From Treponema sp. (GTDB lineage Bacteria; Spirochaetota; Spirochaetia; Treponematales; Breznakiellaceae): DNA of 11,113 bases. Under the pieces are notes generated by a model. That model saw only the letters and a program-made list of their open reading frames with translations, searched no databases and was not told the origin of the DNA. The stretch is taken from positions 1-11,113 of the forward strand of contig JAIRSD010000244.1 in assembly GCA_031255615.1 (NCBI GenBank), written 5' to 3'. Positions 5,383 through 11,078 of the stretch are shown one piece after another. Every line of letters starts with the position of its first letter. Within the stretch, counting starts at the first letter, position 1. Position numbers and translations under genes: made by a program.

Positions 5383-8193
5383 TAGAGTATCCATCCGCGC
5401 CCAGCGTCTCGCTATATCCGCGGGGCTTTCCGAAGATACGTTCCTAATTGATTTGTTTGCTCCAAGCTGGAGAAGCATGGATATGGTTTCCGCGTTGCCG
5501 ATACGGGCGGCGTAATGGAGGATTGTATTCCCCGATGAATCACGGGCCCCAATGGCTTTGCCGGAAAATACCGCCCGTATCGGCCCCGGACCTTTCATAA
5601 TGACCAGCTCGCCGGGAGTCTTTCCGTCCCCGGCTATGGTAAAAGGATCCGCCCCCGCGTCGGCGAGAATTTTTGCCAACTCCCAATATTCCTGATCTAC
5701 CGCGAGCCGGAGGGGGGAGCGCCCCCCGGAATCCACCGGCGACAGACGGGCGCCCTGATCAATGATGACCCTAATGAGGGAGAGGGGCGCCCCTTCGCGG
5801 ATAGCTATGTGCAGGGGAGAGGCGCCGTTATCATCGGCCATCTGAATTCGGTCCTTGGTCAACAAGGTGGAAACCATGCCGGGAGAAACAAACAGGGCGG
5901 TTTCATAGGGGCTGCGGCCCTGGGAATTTCGGGCATGTATGGGAGCTCCCCAGAGGAGAAGAAGGTTTACCATATTGTTCTGCCCGGAGGATACCGCGAG
6001 ATGAAGGGGAGTGTCCCCCAGATTGTTCCTGGTATTGGAATCCGCCCCAAAATTTACCAGCCGTTCCGCGGAGTTGACGTTTCCGGCGCCTACCGCCTCC
6101 ATGAAGGGGGTGTTTCCTCCGGTGTCACGAATTTCAATGTCCGCCCCCTGGTTTATCAGCAGGGTTTCGATATCGGAGATTCCCAGCCGCACCGCGTCAT
6201 GCAGGGGGGTCTTTCCGTTCAAAGCCCGGGCGTTAATGTCGATCCCCAGGTTGATAAGGGTCTGGGCCGATTCCCTGTTGTTCCAGCGTACCGCCGCGTG
6301 GAGGATGGAATTTCCCAAGTTGTCCCGGCTGGTCAGGGAAGCGCCGGCGCTGATCAAGGTTTTAATGGTAGCGTCTTGCGGCGAGCCCCGCTCGCCGGTG
6401 GATTTGGCCGCCACGAAAAGGGGCGTCTCCCCGGTGGCGTTCTTCGCCTCCAGGTCGGCCCCCTGCTGGACAATGTAGGGGATCTGGGCGTCAATTTTCC
6501 ATTGGGCCGCATAATGGAGGATCCCGTTTCCAAGCCCGTCCTTGGTCAAAACCGTGTGAGAGTTGATCATCCAGCGGCGGACGCCGCCGGGGGAAAGGAA
6601 GGCCATGTATAGGGGAGTTTCCCCCCGGGCGTTGGGGGCGAAAATATCCGCCCCCCGGGAGATGAGGAGTTCGCCGGTTTCCGCTTCGTTAAGGCTGGCC
6701 GCCAAATGGAGGCTCGTATTCCCCTCCCTGTTGCGGGCATTGATCATGGCCTGCTGTTCCAGAATAAAACTGACGGTTTTTATATCCGCGTAATTTTCAA
6801 TGGCTTTATGGAGTATGGTATTCCCCGCACTGTCGGTTTGAAAAACCGTTTCCGTTGTTATCAACGCCGAAAGCACCGGGTTGCCAATTTCCAGGGCCCT
6901 CTCAAAGGGGGTAATCCCTCCATTGTCCGCGGCAAAAACATCGGACTGGTAGGAAAGGAGGGGGGGAATAAGCTCCATCCGGCCTTCCTCTACCGCCAGG
7001 TAAAGGGCGGTTTTACCGTCAATATTGCGGATGGAGACATCGGTGCCGCCGGAAAGGAGGGCCTGTACAATATTGCTTTTGCGATTCAGGGTAACTACAA
7101 TGTGCAGCGGGGAATCTCCATGCTCGTCCCGCAGATTGGAATTTACCCGGTAATTCAAAAGCAGGCCGATAGCCTCCCGGTGGCTTTCCGGGGGGATGCC
7201 AAGATGAAGGGCCGAATTTCCCTTGGCGTCCTGGGCGTTGGGATCCGCCCCCTGGGAAAGGAGCAATTCCATGGCCTTGATATTTCCTACCCGTGCGGCT
7301 TCGTGGAGGGCCGTGGATCCGGAAGCGTCTTTAATGTTGATCTGTGCGTTTCGTTCGATAAAAAAACTCAAGAGCCCTAAATGTCCTTCCCGGGCGGCGA
7401 AATGCAGGGGGGTTCTTCCGTCGTAGAGTCGTATGTTGAAATTTGACGAACGGACGGCGGGGGCGAAATAGGAGTAAACAGGATCCAGGGACTGGGATCC
7501 CGCGAGGATGAGTGTCTCCGCCGCCGCCGCGTGGTCCCGTGAATCAAGACGGGATAAGACCAGATCCAGGGCGGTCCTGCCCATCTTGTCGCGGGCCTCC
7601 AGGAGTTCCGCAGCGGAGAAGGCCGGGGCCGTGAGTATCTGTTGTACCGCCTCCGGATCCCCCTTCATGGCCGCCAGATGGAGGATTGTCCGCCCCTCCG
7701 AATCCAGGGATCTGAGGGAGTCCGCGGTCAGCAGGGCGTTAAGGAGATCTCCTTTCCTGGAAATACCGCTTAAGGCGGGGCTGTCCCGGGCAGCCGGATC
7801 AGCCCCCTGCGCCGGATAGTGTATATCCGCCCCGGCTTTTACCAAGTGGGCCGCCAGAGATGCGTCCCCCAGCCCGGCGCTGATATCCAGCGGGCGTCTG
7901 CCTTCGTTGTCCAGCGCGTTGACATCGGCCCCCATAGAAATAAAGAAGGCCCCCAGTTGGGAGTCCCTTTTTTCAGCGGCGATGTGCAGGGGGGTTCTCC
8001 CCCGTGAATCGACGGCATGGACATCCACCTCCCCCAGAAAAAAGGAGCGGGCCTTTTCACTGTCGCCGCTTTCCAGGGCGGTCCAGACAGTCTCCTCCAA
8101 GGGAGGGGCGCTGTTCGCACAGGACAGAAGACCCAGGGAAAGGGCGCCGCAAAGGATGCACATGGCAATTTGGACGGGGTATATACACTTCAT
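5368..8193 (-). CDS. Ankyrin-repeat lipoprotein (about 25 repeats)
   Basis: The 941-residue product starts with a lipoprotein signal: Lys2, a hydrophobic core (about 8-23) and lipobox LLSC ending at Cys25. It would therefore be exported and lipid-anchored, facing the periplasm or surface. From about residue 35 to the end it is nearly all ankyrin repeats: a divergent N-cap (35-63), roughly 24 recognisable 31-39-residue units (64-919) of the G-x-T-P-L-H-x-A-A ... G-A-D-x-N-x-x-D type, and a C-terminal half-repeat (920-941). Units 2 and 4 carry insertions (69 and 54 residues), and four units are short (31). Ankyrin solenoids bind proteins; no catalytic domain is present, so an adaptor or host/partner-binding role is likely but unproven. 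Start ATG 8193 has only a weak AGAG upstream. ATG at residue 11 would shorten but not abolish the signal. It is monocistronic and convergent with the cluster. Confidence 0.92.
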   Translation of the reverse strand: MKCIYPVQIAMCILCGALSLGLLSCANSAPPLEETVWTALESGDSEKARSFFLGEVDVHAVDSRGRTPLHIAAEKRDSQLGAFFISMGADVNALDNEGRRPLDISAGLGDASLAAHLVKAGADIHYPAQGADPAARDSPALSGISRKGDLLNALLTADSLRSLDSEGRTILHLAAMKGDPEAVQQILTAPAFSAAELLEARDKMGRTALDLVLSRLDSRDHAAAAETLILAGSQSLDPVYSYFAPAVRSSNFNIRLYDGRTPLHFAAREGHLGLLSFFIERNAQINIKDASGSTALHEAARVGNIKAMELLLSQGADPNAQDAKGNSALHLGIPPESHREAIGLLLNYRVNSNLRDEHGDSPLHIVVTLNRKSNIVQALLSGGTDVSIRNIDGKTALYLAVEEGRMELIPPLLSYQSDVFAADNGGITPFERALEIGNPVLSALITTETVFQTDSAGNTILHKAIENYADIKTVSFILEQQAMINARNREGNTSLHLAASLNEAETGELLISRGADIFAPNARGETPLYMAFLSPGGVRRWMINSHTVLTKDGLGNGILHYAAQWKIDAQIPYIVQQGADLEAKNATGETPLFVAAKSTGERGSPQDATIKTLISAGASLTSRDNLGNSILHAAVRWNNRESAQTLINLGIDINARALNGKTPLHDAVRLGISDIETLLINQGADIEIRDTGGNTPFMEAVGAGNVNSAERLVNFGADSNTRNNLGDTPLHLAVSSGQNNMVNLLLLWGAPIHARNSQGRSPYETALFVSPGMVSTLLTKDRIQMADDNGASPLHIAIREGAPLSLIRVIIDQGARLSPVDSGGRSPLRLAVDQEYWELAKILADAGADPFTIAGDGKTPGELVIMKGPGPIRAVFSGKAIGARDSSGNTILHYAARIGNAETISMLLQLGANKSIRNVSSESPADIARRWARMDTLSMLN

Positions 8194-8384
8194 ATTCTCT
8201 ATATCGGCGGAAAGGAAGGAGAACTGGAGATTTTAGCTTTTCCGGCGCGGCGGGCGGCGTTTGCGGGCGCCGCCCTTTGGAAACCGAATGTACGGCGGCG
8301 CGTCAGCCGCTCCGCGGTTGTGCTGGAAGGCAGGGGGTTGTTTGTATGGTTGTATACTGTACAAAGGGGCGGACCCATGCCCGC
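8194..8384. other. Non-coding gap upstream of the ankyrin gene with one GC hairpin
   Basis: No convincing gene is seen. A perfect 8-bp stem GGGCGGCG (8252-8259) / CGCCGCCC (8268-8275) with an 8-nt loop lies about 60 nt upstream of the ankyrin start. An imperfect dyad TTTGTA (8341-8346) / TACAAA (8360-8365) surrounds GTATAC. The ankyrin promoter should be here on the minus strand, but I cannot point to good boxes; an AT-rich TAAAAT-like element near 8232-8237 is a weak -10 candidate. Confidence 0.5.
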
Positions 8385-8475
8385 CCGCAGTCCGCGAAAA
8401 CGACGGGGAACAGCGAAGGCGAGAATCGTGCCGGCAGGGAGGCCGGCTGTTTTCGTTCTATTCCATGAGTTTTGG
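8385..8475 (+). repeat. Dispersed repeat family A, left copy
   Basis: This stretch matches the reverse complement of 10755-10847. Exact shared cores are GGGGAACAGCGAAGGCGA (from 8405) and the 20-mer GCCGGCAGGGAGGCCGGCTG (8430-8449), which contains GCCGGC palindromes. Looser similarity continues through TTCCATGAGTTTT (8461-8473), aligned to TCCCATGCGTTTG in the other copy. The copies diverge by scattered substitutions and small gaps, as expected of an old non-autonomous element or REP-like family. No ORF of its own is supported. Confidence 0.8.
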
Positions 8476-8498
8476 CGCGGAGCGTAAAAACCCGCAGG

Positions 8499-8528
8499 CT
8501 GAAAATCCGCGGGGATGCGGATTTTCAG
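8499..8528. repeat. Perfect 12-bp hairpin
   Basis: CTGAAAATCCGC (8499-8510) and GCGGATTTTCAG (8517-8528) are exact reverse complements around the 6-nt loop GGGGAT. The left arm recurs as a direct copy GGCTGAAAATCCGCG at 10164-10178, without the right arm. It is first in a row of four hairpins and has no terminator-like T-tract. Confidence 0.85.
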
Positions 8529-8531
8529 AAG

Positions 8532-8563
8532 GCGAAAGCCGCGCCGCTCGGCGCGGCTTTCGC
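8532..8563. repeat. Perfect 14-bp GC hairpin
   Basis: GCGAAAGCCGCGCC (8532-8545) pairs exactly with GGCGCGGCTTTCGC (8550-8563) around the tetraloop GCTC. It starts 3 nt after the preceding hairpin, so the two would stack as adjacent stems in RNA or as neighbouring cruciforms in DNA. Confidence 0.85.
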
Positions 8564-8587
8564 GCCCGCGCAAGGGATAGAAGCGGA

Positions 8588-8610
8588 ACAAAAACCCGCA
8601 GGGTTTTTGT
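8588..8610. repeat. Perfect 10-bp hairpin with T-rich right arm
   Basis: ACAAAAACCC (8588-8597) pairs with GGGTTTTTGT (8601-8610) over the 3-nt loop GCA. The GGGTTTTT right arm makes it mildly terminator-like, but no plus-strand gene lies upstream; it seems part of the palindrome row. Confidence 0.8.
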
Positions 8611-8620
8611 TAGAGCGGAT

Positions 8621-8659
8621 AGCCCGGTTTTTTGCGGCGGAGCCGCAAAAAATGCGCCC
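8621..8659 (+). repeat. Dispersed palindromic repeat family B, left copy
   Basis: This 39-nt unit contains a perfect 11-bp stem TTTTTTGCGGC (8628-8638) / GCCGCAAAAAA (8642-8652) with loop GGA, flanked by AGCCCGG and TGCGCCC. Its reverse complement occurs at 10001-10036 with only three 1-nt length differences, so both stem and flanks are shared. The two copies sit on opposite sides of the SDR gene in inverted orientation. Confidence 0.85.
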
Positions 8660-8708
8660 GGTATACTCGCGATATGCAGCCCTTTCTAAACCGGGAACGG
8701 CTGGTCGC

Positions 8709-8738
8709 TTGACAGGCGGGATCAATGGCCGGTATCTT
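8709..8738 (+). promoter_or_regulatory. Candidate promoter for the SDR gene
   Basis: A consensus TTGACA (8709-8714) is followed after 18 nt by TATCTT (8733-8738). Transcription would start near 8745, leaving a leader of about 195 nt before the SDR start codon. The box quality and spacing resemble the tRNA promoter at 10952-10981. No better promoter is seen closer to the gene. Confidence 0.5.
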
Positions 8739-8775
8739 GGGGAGACAGCGGATTTCTGCTGAGCTGATGACTGTT

Positions 8776-8879
8776 GATCCGCCGGCCTGCGGCGGGATCG
8801 CTTGCAATTTAGAGAGGCCGGGGCGGTTCGCAAATTTTCGTTCCGTCGAACCGGGGTTCCCGCCGGCCGGCCTGGGAAC
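8776..8879 (+). other. Structured leader region before the SDR gene
   Basis: Three dyads lie in a row. GATCCGCCG (8776-8784) faces CGGCGGGATC (8790-8799) with one bulged base; CGGTTCG (8824-8830) pairs with CGAACCG (8847-8853) over a 16-nt loop; GTTCCC (8856-8861) pairs with GGGAAC (8874-8879) around a GCCGGCC-rich loop. I recognise no known riboswitch consensus. They may be leader RNA structure, or further members of the local palindromic repeats. Confidence 0.45.
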
Positions 8880-8940
8880 AAAGGCTTTTGAAACGACAAC
8901 CTTGAATCTGGGTTTTAATTTTTACGGCAAGGAGCGGACG

Positions 8941-9918
8941 ATGAAGATCTTTATGACTGGCGGAACCGGAAATATTGGGCAGTATGTGACGAAGGCCCTT
9001 CTGGAGGCGGGCCATAGTCTGGTGTTGTACACCAGAACTCCTGAACGGATCCCCGGGATTGGGGAAGAGAAGAACACGGTCCTGGTGAAGGGGAATATTC
9101 TGGAACTGGGGGTGATGCGGCGGGCCCTTAAGGACTGCGACGCGGTTATTCACATTGCGCTGGGCTGGGGGAATACCCCCCTGGATATGCTGGATCACGA
9201 CACCCGAGTCACCGTGTCCCTGTTGGAAGGGGCGGAAGAAGCGGGGCTTAAGAATTTTATTTATACCAGTTCTACCGCGGTCTATGGGCCCAACCAGGAT
9301 GGGGCCAGCGAAAAGTCCATGCGCACCCCCGCCAACCTCTACGGCGCGACAAAGTCCGCCAGCGAGGTGTTCCTCCTGGGGTACCGGCAGAATTACGGCG
9401 GCCAGGGGAAGCCGGGGGAAAAGGTGGGGATCCGGCGGAATATCATCAGGCCGGGCTACACCTTCTCCAATCCGGCCTATGAGGGCGGAGCGTCTCAGTC
9501 GGATAAACGTTTCCGGGATATCGCCCGGGCCGTGCTTAAGGGTGAGGACCTCACTCTTTCCGATTACGACGGGACCCAGTTTATCTCCTCCGCCCAGTTG
9601 GCCCAACTCTACCTGAAGCTGGTGGAAAGCGATTTGAATGAGGAAATATTCAACGGCCTGGGGGAGACCTTTACCTCCTGGGCGGAGATAGCCCGTTGGA
9701 CCGTCGCCTGTGTGCCGGGGACAAAATCAAAGGTTCTTCCTCCTCCGGGAGAAAGCCCGCGGACCCCGGTTCATACCCATGTGGATAAGATCAAGGAAGT
9801 ATTCGGCCTCTCTTTTGACGCCGCCGCCGAACTGAAAGAACACGTCCGCTGGAATGTGGAGCGGGAACGCCGGGCGCTGGCGGGGGAACAGGTCCATGAT
9901 GTGTACCATGTGTGGTAA
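8941..9918 (+). CDS. NAD(P)-dependent epimerase/dehydratase (extended SDR)
   Basis: The 325-residue cytoplasmic protein is an extended short-chain dehydrogenase. It has an N-terminal Rossmann signature TGGTGNIG (6-13), CDAVIHIAL (66-74) in the strand-4 region, the serine strand FIYTSSTAVYG (106-116) and catalytic YGATK (Tyr134/Lys138). Family members epimerise or dehydrate nucleotide sugars, or reduce related substrates; the substrate here cannot be read from sequence. The C-terminal part (FTSWAEIARW, then FGLSFDAAAELKEHVRW) is typical of epimerase-like SDRs. Start ATG 8941 is fixed by a strong AAGGAG (8929-8934) 6 nt upstream and by the Rossmann motif beginning six residues later; the frame stays open upstream, but that part is not protein-like. 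The gene stands alone, enclosed by inverted repeats, which suggests that it may have been acquired or moved with them. Confidence 0.92.
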   Translation: MKIFMTGGTGNIGQYVTKALLEAGHSLVLYTRTPERIPGIGEEKNTVLVKGNILELGVMRRALKDCDAVIHIALGWGNTPLDMLDHDTRVTVSLLEGAEEAGLKNFIYTSSTAVYGPNQDGASEKSMRTPANLYGATKSASEVFLLGYRQNYGGQGKPGEKVGIRRNIIRPGYTFSNPAYEGGASQSDKRFRDIARAVLKGEDLTLSDYDGTQFISSAQLAQLYLKLVESDLNEEIFNGLGETFTSWAEIARWTVACVPGTKSKVLPPPGESPRTPVHTHVDKIKEVFGLSFDAAAELKEHVRWNVERERRALAGEQVHDVYHVW

Positions 9919-9954
9919 AGGGCGCGGCAAGAACCGGCCGAAGGGTTAAAAATA

Positions 9955-9985
9955 CGCGGCGATTCTCTTTTAAGAAAACGCCGCG
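9955..9985. repeat. Hairpin downstream of the SDR gene
   Basis: CGCGGCG (9955-9961) and CGCCGCG (9979-9985) form a 7-bp stem around a 17-nt AT-rich loop that itself contains TTCT/AGAA. It lies 37 nt after the SDR stop and could assist transcript ending or stability, but there is no T-tract after it. Confidence 0.55.
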
Positions 9986-10000
9986 CGCCGAGTGAAAGGG

Positions 10001-10036
10001 GGGCGCATTTTTGCGGCCCGCCGCAAAAACCGGGCT
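10001..10036 (-). repeat. Dispersed palindromic repeat family B, right copy
   Basis: This is the inverted partner of 8621-8659. Its reverse complement reads AGCCCGG, then TTTTTGCGGC / GCCGCAAAAA stem sequence, then TGCGCCC, differing from the left copy only by one-base shortenings in the T-run, centre and A-run. It begins about 80 nt after the SDR stop codon. Confidence 0.85.
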
Positions 10037-10059
10037 GTCGGGGAGGCCGCGGGATCTTG

Positions 10060-10097
10060 CGGCAGCCGCAGACTGTTACGGCAGCCGCAGGCTGCCA
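10060..10097. repeat. Two-copy 19-nt tandem repeat
   Basis: CGGCAGCCGCAGACTGTTA (10060-10078) is followed directly by CGGCAGCCGCAGGCTGCCA (10079-10097); the first 12 bases are identical and 15 of 19 match overall. Each unit contains GGCAGCCGCAG, and the second also forms a GGCAGCCGCAGGCTGCC palindrome. Confidence 0.75.
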
Positions 10098-10105
10098 CGG
10101 GCTCC

Positions 10106-10178
10106 GCCGCGTTCCGGCCCCGCCTCCGGCGCGGCTGCTCTGCAGCCCTCCTATCCTTTGCGCGGCTGAAAATCCGCG
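10106..10178. repeat. GC-rich hairpin cluster with a copy of the 8499 hairpin arm
   Basis: GCCGCG (10106-10111) pairs with CGCGGC (10130-10135). GGCTGC (10133-10138) pairs with GCAGCC (10142-10147) over TCT. GGCTGAAAATCCGCG (10164-10178) is an exact 15-nt direct copy of 8498-8512, followed in both places, after a gap at the left site, by AAGGCGA. No gene is supported in this stretch. Confidence 0.6.
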
Positions 10179-10216
10179 AAGGCGAGGAAGGTGCACGAAG
10201 ACCGGAGATTGAAGAT

Positions 10217-10280
10217 GCTTTTTCGTTCCTTCGTGTTCCCGGTGAGCCGCAGTTCGCCTTTGTGCGCCTTCGTGGTTAAC
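10217..10280. repeat. Degenerate CCTTCGTG repeat stretch
   Basis: CCTTCGTG occurs at 10228-10235 and 10267-10274, with the one-mismatch variant CCTTTGTG at 10257-10264, exactly 10 nt before the last copy. On the minus strand this reads as repeated CACGAAGG, and the end reads GTTAACCACGAAGG. I recall such CACGAAGG-rich stretches as dispersed repeats in several unrelated bacterial genomes; the role is unknown. Confidence 0.5.
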
Positions 10281-10598
10281 ATTCTTATTCCCGGTTTTTT
10301 CGCTTATCCGGTGATTTAGGGTAAGCAAGGTACCAGGCGGTGAAAGTCCGCTATGCGCTCGCTAGCAGGAAGCATGAGCCAAGAGCAATGGCGTCCACCG
10401 TGAGGCGGAATCTGAAGGAAGCTGGAGGCAAAATCCCTGACCGACGAACAGAAACCGCATATAAGGCAGTACCGGGCGGACGAGCTTGCCGCACAAAGCG
10501 AAGTCCAATGCCGCCTGAGCCCGGTGTTGTAAATGCGGCGGTTAGACGGGATGAAAGTTACCGGCCCTTGCCTGGGGAGGTCTGGACGACATCTGATC

Positions 10599-10661
10599 AA
10601 GCGGTATGAAGAATTGCGGGCCGGAGCCCAACGGCGTTCGATGCCGCACGCAACTCATTGA
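10599..10661 (+). pseudogene. Possible C-terminal remnant of the intron-encoded reverse transcriptase
   Basis: In one frame the bases before domain V read KRYEELRAGAQRRSMPHATH and end with TGA at 10659-10661, abutting domain V. In intact introns of this kind the intron-encoded protein ends just before domain V, so this looks like the last ~20 codons left after an internal deletion. The stretch is too short for secure homology; position and frame are the main support. Confidence 0.5.
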
Positions 10662-10694
10662 ACCGCCGTGTACCGAACGGTACGCACGGTGGTG
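10661..10694 (+). ncRNA. Group II intron domain V
   Basis: ACCGCCGTG (10662-10670) pairs with CACGGTGGT (10685-10693) as a 9-bp stem including one G-U. A 2-nt CG bulge (10683-10684) follows, then TACC (10671-10674) / GGTA (10679-10682), capped by the tetraloop GAAC (10675-10678). The 34-nt size, the 2-nt bulge on the 3' side and the short distal helix are the hallmarks of catalytic domain V. Domain VI follows, closed by GTGGGAGG (10694-10701) / CCTCCCAC (10725-10732). Confidence 0.88.
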
Positions 10695-10754
10695 TGGGAG
10701 GACGGCTGCTCAAATAATGGACAGCCTCCCACCCGATTTTTTGTGCTTTGTATC

Positions 10755-10847
10755 AAACGCATGGGAAGGGACGGCGGCAGCCGGCCTCCCTGCCGGCGCG
10801 GCCTTCGCCTTCGCTGTTCCCCACCGTTTTAGAGCGGGCTGCGGGTG
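10755..10847 (-). repeat. Dispersed repeat family A, right copy
   Basis: This is the inverted partner of 8385-8475. On the minus strand it carries CCGCAGCCCGC, then AAAACGGTGGGGAACAGCGA, AGGCGA and the 20-mer GCCGGCAGGGAGGCCGGCTG (plus-strand 10778-10797), in the same order as the left copy. It starts 18 nt after the 3' end of the group II intron relic. Confidence 0.8.
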
Positions 10848-10950
10848 GGGAACGCTCGGGCATTCATGCCGAAGCGTCCGGGCCGATAGATCTCCGATGG
10901 GAGACGGATCGGGGCTAAGGGCGGGACTGCTGAAAAATGCGGCGGCCCGG
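10848..10950. other. Spacer before the tRNA promoter
   Basis: I see no gene here. The only local structure is a short dyad, TCTCC/GGAGA around GATG, near 10890-10904. Confidence 0.4.
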
Positions 10951-10951
10951 C

Positions 10952-10981
10952 TTGACATGGTCCGGCGAAACCGGGTATGAT
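10952..10981 (+). promoter_or_regulatory. Promoter of the tRNA-Leu gene
   Basis: A perfect TTGACA (10952-10957) and TATGAT (10976-10981) are separated by 18 nt. The predicted start near 10988 is about 10 nt before the mature tRNA 5' end. This is the strongest promoter match in the window, fitting a stable-RNA gene. Confidence 0.8.
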
Positions 10982-10996
10982 TAATGCGGTTTTCAA

Positions 10997-11078
10997 GCGG
11001 CCATGGTGGAACTGGTAGACACGCCAGCTTGAGGTGCTGGTGCCGAGAGGCATGGAAGTTCAAGTCTTCTTGGCCGCA
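10997..11078 (+). tRNA. tRNA-Leu (anticodon GAG)
   Basis: The class II tRNA folds fully. The acceptor is GCGGCCA (10997-11003) / TGGCCGC (11071-11077) with discriminator A at 11078. The D arm contains TGGTAGAC, and the anticodon stem CCAGC/GCTGG encloses loop TTGAGGT, with GAG as anticodon (reading CUC and CUU). A long variable arm TGCC-GAGA-GGCA, typical of tRNA-Leu, is followed by the T arm GGAAG-TTCAAGT-CTTCT. The CCA end is not encoded. A TCCTTA/TAAGGA dyad follows just downstream, without a T-tract inside the window. Confidence 0.96.

Larger units (their letters stand above)
10320..10737 (+). mobile_element. Group II intron relic, ORF-less and 5'-truncated
   Basis: The segment has the look of a bacterial group II intron of the type related to chloroplast-like reverse transcriptases. 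The 5' part (about 10320-10590) reads like domain I, with conserved-looking blocks GCAAGGTACCAGG, a GCGG-TGAAAGT-CCGC hairpin (10337-10351), AAAATCCCTGACCGACGAAC and GAAACCGCATATAAGGC. Domain V is at 10661-10694 and domain VI at 10694-10732, with the 3' end CCCGAT at 10737. Intact relatives are roughly 1.8-2.5 kb with a reverse transcriptase in domain IV; here only about 420 nt remain and domain IV is almost gone. The usual GTGYG 5' end and the first several dozen nt are not evident (only GTGATTTAGGG at 10310-10320), so it is probably unable to splice. Homology of the 5' part is judged from memory of such introns. Confidence 0.85.

Noticed and set aside
5809..8007. Several long plus-strand frames opposite the ankyrin gene
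   Set aside because: They mirror the repeated codons of the ankyrin gene on the other strand; they show no family motifs and no ribosome binding sites.
5368..8193. Regularly spaced similar segments about 99 nt apart, considered as a CRISPR-like array
   Set aside because: The periodicity is that of 33-codon ankyrin repeats in a continuous reading frame, with no identical short repeats and unique spacers.
8004..8689. Overlapping ORFs on both strands between the ankyrin and SDR genes
   Set aside because: They run through hairpins and dispersed repeats, have compositionally biased Arg/Ala/Gly-rich products, and none has a plausible start context.
8761..8895. Hammerhead ribozyme core: CTGATGA at 8764-8770 with a GAAA downstream near 8890
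   Set aside because: The first GAAA follows after about 120 nt, no stem closes between the two motifs in the required geometry, and no NUH cleavage site with matching stem III could be placed.
8725..8940. N-terminal extension of the SDR protein
   Set aside because: The frame is open, but the Rossmann motif begins right after ATG 8941, which has a strong AAGGAG. The upstream part translates structured, repeat-rich DNA.
10606..10980. Open reading frame of 124 codons across the end of the intron relic
   Set aside because: It is read through group II intron domains V-VI and repeat family A, so its protein-like look comes from structured RNA and repeat sequence.
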